The position numbers and the translations under genes were made by a program. The notes under the pieces were generated by a model, which had not been told where the DNA came from, searched no databases, and saw only the letters and a list, made by a program, of their open reading frames with translations. Of a stretch of DNA of 32,947 bases, positions 1 through 9,609 are shown piece by piece. This stretch comes from Chara braunii. Taxonomy: Eukaryota; Streptophyta; Charophyceae; Charales; Characeae. Position 1 is the first letter of the stretch; every line of letters starts with the position of its first letter. The stretch is from positions 4,353,041-4,385,987 of the forward strand of contig BFEA01000007.1 in the NCBI GenBank assembly GCA_003427395.1, in the 5' to 3' direction.

Positions 1-760
1 GTTACGAAAAACGACGACCATATGATCAGATCCGGTCGCGATAAGGGAGGGGGAAGTCGGGATCCGAGTTCAAGGGAGGGGGAAGTCGGGATCCGAATTC
101 GGTGGGCGATCAGGTCGGGATGGGAGGGGGGGAGCCGACATGAGAAGGAAGTTGAGATGGGAAGAGAGGGGGGTCGGGATAGGAAGGGGAAGGCAGTCGA
201 GATGGGAAGAGAGGGAGAAAAGACGGGGGGATCGGGTAGAAAAGAGGGATCTGGTCGGGTAAGGATATTGCCTACAAAAAACGACGACGGCTCTGAGATA
301 TCAACATGAGAAGGGTGGGGGGGGGAAAATCGAAATGAGGTCGGGACGAAGGTTTTTTTTTTTCTGTTTTTTTTTGTTTTGGTTACAAAAAACGACGACC
401 ATATATCCAGATCAGGTCAGAATATGGGAGGGGGAAGTCGAAATCCAAGTTCGAGGGAGGGGGAAGTCGGGGTCCGTATTCGAGGGGCGATTAGGTCGGA
501 ATGGGAAGGGAGGAGTCGGGATCGGAAGACGGGGAAAGAAGACGAGAAAACCAAGAAGCGATGAAGTCGGGATGGGAGGTCGGGATAGGAGGGGGAGGGA
601 GTCGAGATGGGAAGAGAAGGAGAAAACGGCGATGACCTTCACTTTTTTTTACTTTTTTTTTTGCCTACAAAAAATGACGACGGCCTTGAGATATCAACAT
701 GAGGAGGGGTGAGGGGAGGGATCGAGATCGGAAAAAAGGATCGCGTAGGGGGAAGTCGGG
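1..760. repeat. Degenerate tandem repeat, unit about 385 bp
   Basis: Two copies of a purine-rich unit lie head to tail. The motif TTACRAAAAACGACGACC opens the block at 2 and recurs at 383. The following GGGAGGGGGAAGTCG stretches align for about 130 bp in each copy (from 48 and from 425). The motif CTACAAAAAAYGACGACGG followed by GATATCAACATGAG occurs at 272 and 664. Short sub-repeats built on GGAAGTCGGGATCC recur inside each unit. Open frames here are Arg/Gly-rich or Ser/Pro-rich on either strand and look like low-complexity translation rather than genes. Confidence 0.8.
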
Positions 761-819
761 ATCCAGGAGAGGGATCGAGATGAGGAGAGGGGAAGGGGCG
801 GGGCTAAGGATCAGAAAGA

Positions 820-1085
820 AACGGGATAAAGAAAGGTTTTGTTTTTGAGATTTTTCTTTTTTTGTTTTGTTTTTTTTTATTGCAAAAAAAAAAACGACAA
901 CGACCATGAGAGAGTTTTTTTTTTTGTTTTTTTTCGCTTACAAAAAAACGCATCAGCATTGATTGGTGTTTTTTTTTGTTTTTTTTTGTGCATGAGAGTT
1001 TTTTTTTTTGGTTTACAGCAAAGGGCAACGACGTTGATTTTTTTTTATTTTATTTTTTCGCTTAAAAAAAAAGGACAGCAACGTT
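820..1085. repeat. T-rich / A-rich simple repeat with recurrent ACRACG motif
   Basis: Long T runs alternate with short segments of the form (TTAC/TTGC)A-run-ACGACAACG at about 880, 938, 1012 and 1062. These look like further decayed copies of the motif that heads the 385 bp units upstream, now at a spacing of roughly 55-75 bp. No coding potential is evident. Confidence 0.6.
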
Positions 1086-1120
1086 GATTGTTGTATTTCC
1101 TCTTCGCCGTACGCGGAGCT

Positions 1121-1220
1121 GCGGCGGGTCCCCTTGTTTTATTTATTTATAGAACTGGTCAGACGCATGCTGCAGTAGGTCTCGGAGAGGACACTAGTGC
1201 AGACAGCGTCTGCCTAGCTG
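1121..1220 (+). other. Leader fragment of element P1, directly before gag
   Basis: The stretch from TTTATTTATT through GTAGGTCTCGGAGAGGAC and TAGTGCAGACAG to the ATG at 1221 aligns with 31600-31692, which precedes the gag start of element P3. The shared segment fixes the same relative ATG in both elements. The rest of P1's leader, its primer site and its 5' LTR are missing and are replaced by the simple repeats to the left. Confidence 0.65.
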
Positions 1221-2979
1221 ATGAGCGGATCAGAGGGCGGTGAAGGATCAGCTGACGAAGGAAGGCAGACTAAGCGTGACACGCTTAGAGTACCTGTACT
1301 GTTCCAAGTCCTGCTACCAAGAGAGGAGAGAAGGCTAAGTGTCGAAGCAAGGGCCCAAAATCTTGAGATTGCCAGGGAAGCAGCAGCAGTTGTGGAGAGG
1401 ACGTTAGCGGCAGCAGAAGCTAGCGTAGTACCCATGGCTACCTCTTCGGCAACATCTGCAGCAACCCCAACTTGTCAGCAGACCAGCTCGCAACTCATCT
1501 CCAGTACGTCAAGAGTTGGCACTAGTCAGTTGGCGGGCTCGCAGTTCAGCTCGCCGCCTCCACGCACCCGGGAGTAGATGGAGCTCCAACAAGTAGAGAG
1601 GATCCGTTTAAGGCTAAAGGAGGAACTTAAGAAGGCTATCGACAGGGAAGTTGAGATTAGAAATAGAAGTATTAGACTTGAGAGTAGAGAGGCAGACAAA
1701 GATGCATTAGAGGGGTTAGATGACTTGACCGTTAATGACACCGGAAAGATTCTTAAGGCGAGCATCCTGTCCATGCACGCGTGTATGGACAACAAATTGG
1801 ACACTATCAAGGACACCCTGGACCAGATCCTGAACGCCATGCACAAGCCAGGGGTCAGGCCAGCAGCTTTGCCATGGTTGCCATTCTCAACGATGACAGG
1901 CCCGTATCCGCCTCAGTCTGGTACCACACCAAGCGGTACATCAGCAGCAACACCACAGATTGCTGCTTCTCCATCTTCTGGTCCAGCAGCGGGTGCTACA
2001 CCCCAGCCGCCACTTGTCTCACTTGTGGGACAACAGCAACCATGGTACCCCAAGACCCCACTGAAACCACCCGCCACCTTCTCAGCAGATAAGAAGAGGC
2101 TCTCGACACTTGGTTGAGAACCTTTCCAGTATGGGTAAGGGCGAAGAGGACGCTTGTAGAGGGTTCAACAGCTCGCTAGCTAAATGGATTGGTAGCCTCA
2201 AAAGTGTTCGACACGACCATGGGTGACTAGGCCAAGACTTATACCCTTGAGAGCTTTATGGATCTGGTGGAGGCGCTTTGGCACAACCCTCAGAAGGCAC
2301 AAATTGCCACTGATGGGTTACTAAAGCTTGATACTAGGAAGTACAAGTCTATGTGAGAGCTTACCACCACCACAAAGCGGTTGATTGTCGTCCCAGGGGT
2401 GGAGTACAATTCGTTGATCTTATTGACCATGTTCTTGAGGTGTCTTCCCATAGACATCAAGAAAACTTGTTAGCAAGCGAGGCTCAGCTACAGTATCACA
2501 CCTTAGAGACCTTCAACAAGAAGGCCCTAGATTTCGAGGCTACGTTGGGTGGTGCTCAACCCCCCCTTACGAACGGGAGAACGAAGAAGGGTCCACAAGA
2601 GTGGAAGAATAAGGGTAGTCGATTGATGATGGTTGATTCTGAAGGGAATCAAACTGAGATCGATGATGTTTCTAATCTTGTGGATAGTTCAGAGTTAGAC
2701 GGCGAGGATAGTGCTGAGGGTAGTAACCTCGCCGCGATAGTCAAGGCTAAGGCAGGTGGCCGCGGCAAGGGCGGTCAATAGAGGAGTCAGGGGCAAACTG
2801 CAAACCCAAACAAAATAGCTTTTTGGGTTAGAGCCGGTTTGGATCAAAATCTGTGGCGGGACCGTTACCAGAGAAGAGCTTTCATAAACTGCGACGAGTA
2901 TGACCATCAGCAGTTCAAATGCAGGAACGTGAAGGTCACGCAAAAGATCTCTCCTAAGGGTGGGTATTCTTCTCCTTAG
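1221..2979 (+). pseudogene. Element P1 gag (capsid/nucleocapsid) pseudogene, Ty3/gypsy
   Basis: Structural polyprotein that would package retrotransposon RNA. The first frame (1221-2117) holds a Ser/Ala/Thr-rich N-terminus and a charged coiled coil (EELKKAIDREVEIRNRSIRL), and is cut once by TAG at 1575-1577 with the same frame continuing. A Pro/Thr-rich linker follows, then a frameshift near 2095. The capsid domain (2102-2781) is damaged by stops at about 2178 and 2353 but matches P2 gag at 8390-9113 almost segment by segment (LLASEAQLQYHTLETF against LLASEARLEYHTFETF). After TAG at 2779-2781 the same frame carries a nucleocapsid zinc knuckle at 2881-2925 in which the first Cys is Phe (FINC) while His and the other Cys remain. 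The start is chosen because P3 has its gag ATG at the same place relative to shared leader sequence. It cannot make full-length Gag. Confidence 0.85.
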
Positions 2980-3086
2980 TCCGGGGCCTCTACGAGCTCC
3001 ATCTCGAGAAATACCTAGGGCCAATAGAAGTTGTAGCTGCCTCTACTCTTGTTGAAGCGGGTGTTGTACCCTCCCCGTTTCAAGAT

Positions 3087-3704
3087 TTGGTCGAAGCTAT
3101 TGACTCCTTAATCACCCCGCAAACAACACACCTGGACCCAACTATACTCTGTACATTGGATGTGTCTGAAGCCTTAGAGGACCTTCAAGGTGAGTGGTCG
3201 GCAAGGGGCCCTCGTGAGTCCTGGGTGGCACTAAGTCGAGGTCCTAGAGGGGAGCATTTCGTTGTGGAAGTTGGTTTGGGTGGCCGCAAGAGCGGTGCCT
3301 TCGTAGACATCGGCTCCACGTGAAACTTAGTAGACCGGTTGCAGCGCCTAAAGGACCGGGTGCACCGCCTAAAGGAGTGGGTGCAGCGCCTAAAGGACTG
3401 CGTTGAGAGACTGCGCCTAAAGGGCCGGGTGCAGCGCCTAAAGGACCGGGTGCAGCGCCTACAGGACTGTGTTGAGAGACGGCGCCTAAAGGATCGGGTG
3501 CACCGCCTTAGTAGACCGGTAGCATCTACTTCGGCCAACAAAGAGCGCATGATGGTAGAGGACTACATTAAGAACGTGGTTTGCACTTTCTCCTATCCAG
3601 GAGGAGAACTTAACCGTAGAATATCATTCCTGGTGAGCGATGAATTGCCTTTTGATATGTTGTTAGCAATGTACTACCTTGAGGTTGCCAAGCCCAACCG
3701 TTAG
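3087..3704 (+). pseudogene. Element P1 aspartic protease pseudogene with an inserted heptad repeat
   Basis: Retropepsin-like domain that would cleave the Gag-Pol precursor. The active-site block reads GAFVDIGST (DxGS/T class). It is followed by a TGA at 3321-3323, where a CGA to TGA change is the simplest explanation, and then by NLVDR in the same frame. The frame continues through 180 bp of a 21/27 bp repeat and re-emerges as the normal C-terminal half (VVCTFSYPGGELNRRISFLVSDELPFDMLLAMYYLEVAKPN), which corresponds to the flap and the closing hydrophobic strand. Apart from the TGA the whole 3087-3704 stretch is open. The upstream part, including TILCTLDVSEALEDLQ, matches P2 at 9390-9555. About 60 residues inserted just after the active site should abolish a normal protease fold. 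Confidence 0.8.
3339..3518 (+). repeat. In-frame minisatellite, 21 and 27 bp units encoding heptads
   Basis: Eight units are visible, starting at 3339, 3360, 3381, 3402, 3429, 3450, 3471 and 3498. Six are about 21 bp (GTGCAGCGCCTAAAGGACCGG type) and two (3402, 3471) are 27 bp because of an extra AGAGAC. Units 2-4 and 5-7 form a higher-order 69 bp repeat. Nearly every length is a multiple of three, so the frame is kept and reads as (QRLKDRV)-like heptads, a pattern typical of coiled coils. The array is bordered by a short duplication, CTTAGTAGACCGGT, at 3325 and 3507. Confidence 0.9.
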
Positions 3705-4862
3705 ACTGGCGAAGTACAAAGCCAGTAGGTTAGTTAACTCCTATGGGTGCCTATGCGCATCTGCGTTCTATAATTATTGTAAACTGAACCCAGAGGAAGG
3801 TATGTACCTAGTCTATGCCGCTGCGAAAGGGGAGGCCGTTAAAACACTCCAAAGGTAGAGAACATCGTCGCTAAGTACCCTGATCTGTTTGAGGAGCCTA
3901 CAAGAGTCTTAGACAGGGATGTTGTCCATGCCATAGAGATCATCCCAGGTAGCAAGACACCTAAAGGGAGAATCTATAGGATGGCTCCGACCGAATTGGA
4001 CGAGCTTCGGCGATAACTGAAAGAGCTCACATAGAAGGGTTGGATACAGCCTAGCACCTCCCCATTTGGCTCATCAGTATTATTTGTCCCAAAGAAAGGG
4101 GGATCACTAAGGATGTGCATTGATTATAGAGGCCTCAATGCCATCACTGTTAAGAACGCAGAGCCTCTACCACGCACCGACGACCTGTTGGATAGGGTGC
4201 ATGGATGCAAGTACTATGCCAAGATAGACTTAAAATTTGGCTACCATCAGATTGCTATAAGACCAGAGGACCAACACAAAACTGCATTCCAGACCAGGTA
4301 CGGTCTGTACGAGTTTGTGGTGATGCCCTTTAGCCTTTGCAATGCGCTGGGTACATTCCAACACTCCATGAATAGGATCTTCCACGACTACTTAGATAAG
4401 TTGTCGTCGTGTACCTCAATGATATACTTATCTTTAGTAAGATTGTCGAGGAACATGCCAGCATGTCAGGTTCTTTCACTCCTTCGACATCACAAGTATA
4501 AGATAAACTTAGAAAAATGCGAGTTCGGTCGCACTCGAGTCTTGTACTTGGGTCATGAAGTCTCCGCGGATGGGATTAGGCTTGAAGATGCGAAGGTGGC
4601 TAGCATACGCGACTGGCCACGACCCCAATCTGTGACTGAGGTCAAATCATTCTTGGGAACGTGTGGTTATTACCGCAACTTCGTTAAGAACTATAGCACG
4701 ATTGCATCTCCCTTGATTGATCTAACAGGACTTGATACGCCATGGGAATGGACCAATGAGTGTGAGGCAGCTTTCAAGTGTTTGAAGCATGCACTCACGC
4801 ACCACGGGGTTCTCATGGTACCCGACGCGCAAAGGCCATTTGTTGTAACCACTGACGCAAGC
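3705..4862 (+). pseudogene. Element P1 reverse transcriptase pseudogene
   Basis: RNA/DNA-dependent DNA polymerase of the gypsy Pol polyprotein. The N-terminal part (GRIYRMAPTELDELRR, then KGWIQPSTSPFGSSV) is read around 3960-4090 with TAA and TAG where Gln is usual. The main frame 4113-4862 covers LRMCIDYRGLNAIT, the first catalytic Asp in YAKIDLKFGYHQI, and YEFVVMPFSLCNA. The polymerase motif lies at 4412-4423 in another frame, between two compensating frameshifts, and reads YLND instead of YLDD, so one catalytic Asp is Asn. The frame then returns for the thumb (KINLEKCEFG, VLYLGHEVSADGI) and connection (SFLGTCGYYRNFVKNYSTIASPL). The frame ends with TAA at 4863 inside the RNase H motif DAS-YGIG. 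Non-functional. Confidence 0.9.
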
Positions 4863-5220
4863 TAATACGGCATTGGCGCAGTGTTGGCTCAGCAGGAAGG
4901 GAAAGAGTTGAGACCGGTCGAGTATATGAGCAGAAAGATGCCATCAAAGAAGTCGGCAAAGTCCACCAACGAGAGGGAACTCTATGCCCTCTACAAGGCA
5001 CTTGTCCACTGGAGGCACTATCTGTTAGGAAGGTTCTTCTATTTGAGAAGTGACCATCAAACCCTAAAGTGGATCAAGACACAACCGGTTCTCTTCGATG
5101 CGCTAAAATGTTGGATTGAGGTTATGGATCAATATGATTTCAAGCTAGACTATGTGAAAGGAGAGTACAACAAGGTTGCAGATGCATTGTCTCGTAGGAC
5201 ACGTTGCCTAGGTGCACTAA
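4840..5220 (+). pseudogene. Element P1 RNase H pseudogene
   Basis: RNase H would remove the RNA strand during reverse transcription. The domain starts at VVTTDAS before TAA 4863-4865 and continues in the same frame with YGIGAVLAQQEGKELRPV. The four acidic positions typical of the domain can all be seen: TDAS, the Glu of NERELYAL, the Asp of LRSDHQTLKW, and the Asp of VADALSRR. Apart from the single nonsense codon, probably CAA to TAA at a position that is usually Gln, this is the best preserved catalytic domain of P1. Confidence 0.88.
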
Positions 5221-6318
5221 TTTCTGAGTCCAGCCTTTCCAAGAATGTTACTCGATCCTTGGGGGAAGCCTACAAGGAAGACCCTATCACGATGGACATC
5301 ATCAACAAACTAAAGGGCAAAGATGAGGCCACCACTGACGAGTTTGTGATGGTGGATGGGTTACTCTTTCTTGAGAAGGCAGGGTTTAAAAGGTTAGTCG
5401 TTCCATCTAGAGAGATTTTGCGTAGTTTATTTTTAGGTGAGTGCCACGATGCAACAAGACATTTCGGCTATAAGAAGACTAGTGTTAATTTAGTACAGTG
5501 ATTCTGGTGGCCTAACATGTTTGACGTTGCAAAGAAGTATGTACAGACCTGTCACGTACTCAAGCTCCGCTTCGGTTACTAAAGCCTCTACCCATCCCTG
5601 CTGGTCCGAGACAAAGTATCTCCATGGACTTCATGGATACACTCGTGACCAGCAAGAGTGGCAAGAGACTTATCCTAGTCATAGTTGACAGGTTCACTAA
5701 GTTTGCTAGACTAATTGTGATGTTGGGAGATCGCCAAGACTGAACACGTCATCAAGTTATTCATGGATAACTGGGTGCATGGCTTTGGACTGCCAAAGAC
5801 GATCGTCACTGATAGAGGTGTGTGTTTCACAAGCGAGATGTGGAAGAAGGCCGCTGAACAGATGGGCAGCCAGCTCCAAATGACTTTTGGAATCATCCAG
5901 AAGCCGCTGGTCAGGCTGAACAGATGAATCGGGTGGTGCAGCATCTGTTGAGGCATTATATTAACCCCAGCCAAGATGACTGGGATGAGAAATTACCTCT
6001 TATCGCCAGTCTGTACAATAATGATGTACACAACACCACTGGGGTCACCCTAGATCAACTGCATCTCGGCGGAAGCCTAGGTCTGCACTAGACTTCCTCC
6101 TTCCTGAATACCGACCTGCTGCAACTCCCGGAACCATTGAGTTTGGTGTCCAGTATGAGAAGTTGTTGCAGCAAGCTGTCGAGAACATCAAGAAGTCTCA
6201 AGAAGCAATGATTGCTTCAGGGAACAAGCATCGCCGACAATCCACATTTCAGGTAGGGGAACGTGTCTGGGTTAAGGCTAGTGAACTGGGATAGGAGTTC
6301 GACATCTCTAGGAAACTA
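5221..6318 (+). pseudogene. Element P1 integrase (zinc-binding and catalytic core) pseudogene
   Basis: Integrase would insert the cDNA. The HHCC domain shows GECHDATRHFG with both His. TGA at 5499-5501 follows LVQ; FWWPNMFDVAKKYVQTC then carries one Cys, and the second is lost in a frameshift (CHVLKL). The core retains all three D,D-E positions, spread over different frames: SMDFMDTLV near 5620, VTDRGVCFTSE near 5808, and GQAEQMNRVVQHLL near 5913. Frameshifts lie at about 5725, 5890 and 6065. The stretch towards 6300 reads GNKHRRQSTFQVGERVWVKASELG, then TAG where Gln is expected, then EFDISRKLMPQYCGPW. Confidence 0.85.
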
Positions 6319-6728
6319 ATGCCTCAATATTGCGGTCCCTGGGAAGTCCTGGATGTTATGGGTAGTGAGATGGATGGTCCCTTGTACGTTATCTGTATCC
6401 CTGGTCACTTACGCACTCACCGTGTGTTTCATGCCTCAAAGCTCGCTCCTTTCGCTGAGACAAAACAGTTCCCATCACGGAGATCTATGCTGCCCCCAAC
6501 CATGGATGGCCACGTGGACGTCGACGACATCCTGGAGCACATAGACATGCCTATTCCCAAGCCAGTTGGCAGGGGCAGACCGCCTAAACGTGCAAGAGAA
6601 TACAGAGTACGGTTCAAGCATCATATGGATCCTAAGAAAGATCGATGGTTTACAAGGAACTTGTCAAGACAACTCATCAGATCGTGGCCGAGTATGAGAA
6701 GACATTGAAGGGGAAGGCACCTGCATGA
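6319..6728 (+). pseudogene. Element P1 integrase C-terminus with GPY/F-type and chromodomain-like module
   Basis: The open frame from 6319 gives YCGPWEVLDVMG, GPLYVICIPGHLRTHRVFHASKLAPF (the SH3-like GPY/F region) and then a chromodomain-like segment, EYRVRFKHHMDPKKDRWFTR, of the kind that targets integration to chromatin in chromoviruses. A frameshift near 6656 moves the natural tail to another frame, which ends in EYEKTLKGKAPA and a TGA at 6726-6728. That tail matches the tails of elements B and C in position and style. The frame as read continues to 6708 with an unrelated end. Confidence 0.85.
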
Positions 6729-6755
6729 AGCATATCGACGGACTTTTGAAGCTAT

Positions 6756-6766
6756 AAGGGGGATGG
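6756..6766 (+). promoter_or_regulatory. Polypurine tract of P1
   Basis: AAGGGGGATGG followed by AAT and the TG of the 3' LTR; the same tract and spacing recur at 9597 in P2. It would prime plus-strand DNA synthesis. Confidence 0.8.
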
Positions 6767-6768
6767 AA

Positions 6769-7854
6769 TGCGAGGAACGAGCCCTCACAGGGGCCCTGAT
6801 CAGGCAAACACATGCTCTGGGCAGAGGCCCCCAGCAAGCCAAGTGCCCGCCCTAAGTGAAGGCGGGCCTGAATATTCATCAGAGGCCAAAATTCGACATT
6901 TTCATATATGGGTATTCAGGCTGTTGCAGCCCGCCAATTTGTTCAGTGGACGCACGAGCCTCCCTAAGCTGCGTTGTACAATTGGCCCAGGCCTTGGCAG
7001 TTGCGCCTGGTCACATACACACAAAGCAGGGCCGATACATCATGAAGTAGCCACAAGCCTATGAAAAAGCAGTATTGTCGAGGTACCTACCTCGGGGTCC
7101 GGTGTAAATGCATCAATGGGCCAAGTCCGGAGACTTAGGCCGTGTCCAACTCTAAAGGGCCCAGGCCCGCAATTGTAGTCTCGGCCTTGGGCGCAGGAAC
7201 TAAGTCTCAACAGGAAGCTACTGGAAGCTTCCAGCCAGGCCACACGCAGCAATGCAGGGGCTGCCACTTCCATATAGGAAGGAGAGCAACCAAGGTCTGG
7301 ACGTTCTGGCCCACAAAGGCAATGTGGTCACGCTGCTGCGTTGTTGCGCGAGACACGACATGCTGCACTACGGCCAGGGCGGGTGCAGGCGTGTGAGTGT
7401 TGAAGTGGGGCGCTGGCACCCATAGCCGGGATGCTGGGTCTCTAGGGGGTAAGGTGGGCGATTGGTGGTCTTTAAGGAGGCAAGTGTGGGTGGACAGGGT
7501 CTGATGAGGGGAAGCGAGATACGTACCTGGTACATGGAAGGGGTCGGCTATGGTGTTGACATAATGTACATTGGTCTACGAGAGTCAAAGTGAGCCTGTT
7601 GGGAGAATGCTGACGTAGGTAGGATAGTCAGGTAGTGTAGGCTGGGCACTAGGCCCTAGACAAAGAGGAGCGACTTTGGATACTGTGTTGGTGTGGCCTG
7701 AGGGCTTGAACGTTGGCTTATTACTTCGTTGTATTGCTGTTATTTGGATGGGATCTCAGTGCATTTATGCTCTCTGCTTGTACACGACTACCTAGACATC
7801 TGTGTGATTTCCAACTTGGTTTTCTGTATACCGTTCTCACTCATATTTCTTGCA
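6769..7854 (+). mobile_element. 3' LTR of element P1
   Basis: It begins TGCGAGGAACGAGCCCTCAC right after the polypurine tract and ends TTCTTGCA, giving TG...CA ends and about 1086 bp. It aligns with the LTRs at 9610-10670 and 29474-30416. Shared blocks are CCCGCCCTAAGTGAAGGCGGG at 6847, a TACGTACCTGG box at 7520, TGGTGTTGAC at 7551 and a T-rich 3' end. In this copy the TGACGTCA site seen in the other two is TGACATAA (7557-7564). Several ORFs of 60-100 codons inside it are incidental. Confidence 0.8.
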
Positions 7855-8067
7855 AATGCGTGATTCAGAATTAAAAAAAAATGAATTAACGCAAGGAAAG
7901 AATTCTGAACTCAATTTTTTTTTTTTTAAATATTAGGATTTAATACCTGATTTATCAGTCAATGAAATTTCAGAAGTAAAAAAACGAAAATAAAAAATTT
8001 CAGTTGCTGCAGAATTTCAAAATTTGCCAAACTCTCAAAAAATGAATTTGCGCCAAAGAAAGAATTA
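7855..8067. other. AT-rich spacer between P1 and P2
   Basis: No gene is seen. A 30 bp motif, AAAAAATGAATT followed by GC...AAGAAAGAATT, occurs twice in direct orientation, at about 7873-7903 and 8035-8067, bracketing a T-rich and A-rich core. The second copy abuts the TG of the P2 LTR fragment at 8068. This could be old host DNA or a small element remnant. Confidence 0.5.
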
Positions 8068-8215
8068 TGTCAGGATTGAGCCCTCAACGGGGCCTTGCCG
8101 ACACGCATATGTTATGGGCATAGGCCCCCAGCAAGCCTCATGCCCGCCCTAAGTGAAGGCGGAGCAGAATATCCACGAGAGGCCTTCATTCAACATTTCC
8201 CACGGACCCAAAGTG
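8068..8215 (+). mobile_element. Truncated 5' LTR fragment of element P2
   Basis: TGTCAGGATTGAGCCCTCAA at 8068 aligns with the start of the LTR at 9610 through GGCCCCCAGCAAGCC and TTCATTCAACATTTCCCA, about 140 bp. The sequence then jumps into gag-like sequence near 8216. Most of the LTR, the primer binding site, the leader and the gag N-terminus are missing. Confidence 0.8.
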
Positions 8216-9323
8216 GTTCGTCAGCAGCAGCAGCTCAGACTGTTCTTCTCTTTCTTCCGGTCCAGCGGTGATAGCTACACCGTCACCGCAACAAACTGTT
8301 CCTCCATAGGGACAGCAGGAAGGTCCATGGTACCCAAAGACCCCAATGAAACCGCCCCTTGCCTTCTCCGGTGAGAAGAAGGACGAGGAACTCAACACTT
8401 GGTTGAGAACAGTTCCAATGTGGGTAAGGGCAAAGAGGACTTTGAAGGAGGAGGAGGTGATTACTGCTGCATCTCACCTTGAGTGTAAGGCAGCCAAGTG
8501 GCTAGACGGTATAATAGCAAAGGCCGGGTTCGGACGACGCATGGCAGATTGGGCTAAAACCTTGACATTAGATGAGTTCATAGATATGGTAGAAGCTCGC
8601 TGGCACAATCCGCAGCAGGCACAAAATGCTACTGACGCGATGCTTAGACTTAACCAGCGCAGGTTCAAGTCAGTCAGAGAGCTTACGACTACCGTAGAGA
8701 ACCTCATTGTCGTTCCCGGCATACGCTATGACGACCAGGTCTTATTGACCATGTTTGTGAGATGTCTGCCCGAGAATCTCAGAACCTTACTGGCCAGCGA
8801 GGCTCGCCTCGAGTATCACACCTTTGAGACCTTCTCTAGAAAGGCCCTACACTTAGAGGCTACTCTAGGAGGAGCTCAACCAACTCCGGTAGACAGGAGG
8901 AAGAAGAAGAGTCAACAAGAGTGGAAGAAGAAGGGGAGCCGATTGATGATGGTTGAGTTTGATGGGACCCAAACCGAGATCGATGAGCTTTTTGACCTGA
9001 TGGACGGATCAGAGTACGAGGGCGAGGAATTTGCTGAGGGTAGCACCCGCGCCTCTCTTGTTAAGGTTAAGGCAGGTGGCCGAGGTAAGGGCCATCAAAA
9101 GAGTCAAGGGTAGGCCGCCTCCAATCAGTCCAAAATAGCAGATTGGGTCAAGGCAGGCCTTGATCAGGATGTGTGGCGGGACCGTAGAGTGCGTGGTGCT
9201 TGCATTAACTGTGGTGAGTATGGACGCACCCAGTACAAGTGCAAGAATGCAAAAGTCAAGCAGAAGATACCCCCTGAGGAAGGGGTGCCTTCTTCCCAGG
9301 CTTCCAGCTCGGGAAACACTTGA
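8216..9323 (+). pseudogene. Element P2 gag pseudogene (capsid and nucleocapsid)
   Basis: The largest open part is 8346-9113 (255 codons): PPLAFSGEKKDEELNTWLR, WVRAKRTLKEEEVITAASHL, KAAKWLDGI, and the capsid core RFKSVRELTTTVENLIVVPG through LLASEARLEYHTFETF. It is the intact counterpart of the ruined P1 segment at 2102-2781. The stretch 8216-8345 matches the P1 linker but contains stops, so the ATG at 8346 is not the natural start. After TAG at 9111-9113 the same frame continues to TGA at 9321-9323 and carries the zinc knuckle at 9201-9242, CINCGEYGRTQYKC, in which the His ligand is Arg. Acidic and Gly/Lys-rich segments (EYEGEEFAEGS, AGGRGKG) separate capsid from knuckle. Confidence 0.88.
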
Positions 9324-9555
9324 GGCAGGTGGAAGTTTTAGCTGCTTCTACTCGTGGTGAAGTGGGACAAATACCCTTCCCACATCATGAAATGGCCATA
9401 GCTAATGACTCTTTAGTCACCCTGCAGACTCATCTAGACCAAACTATGCTATGTACATTGGATGTGTTCGAGGCCTTAGAAAATTTAGAAAGTGGGTGGT
9501 CAAGCAAGGACCCTCGCGAATCTTGGGTGGCACTAAGTAGAGGTCCTAGAGGGGA
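9324..9555 (+). pseudogene. Element P2 protease N-terminal remnant
   Basis: The open frame 9320-9598 carries VEVLAASTRGEVGQ, TMLCTLDVFEALENL and SWVALSRGPRGEG, which align with P1 3030-3255. The homology stops just before the DxGS/T active site. Everything from there to the end of integrase is absent, and the next sequence is the P1-like 3' end (GGACTTTYGAAGCTA-AAGGGGGATGG). Confidence 0.8.
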
Positions 9556-9596
9556 AGGCAACTGCGAAGTAAGCATCTCAGCGGACTTTCGAAGCT

Positions 9597-9607
9597 AAGG
9601 GGGATGG
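9597..9607 (+). promoter_or_regulatory. Polypurine tract of P2
   Basis: AAGGGGGATGG followed by AA and the TG of the LTR; identical to the tract at 6756. Confidence 0.8.
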
Positions 9608-9609
9608 AA

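Noticed and set aside
335-1087. ORFs in the purine-rich and T-rich left end
   Set aside because: Low-complexity Arg/Gly or Phe-rich translations of tandem repeats, overlapping in several frames.
3327-3518. CRISPR-like array
   Set aside because: The units are contiguous with no unique spacers and lie in frame within a eukaryotic retroelement gene; it is a minisatellite.
3185-3550. 121-codon minus-strand ORF rich in RRCTRSFRR repeats
   Set aside because: It is the antisense translation of the heptad-encoding minisatellite in P1 protease.
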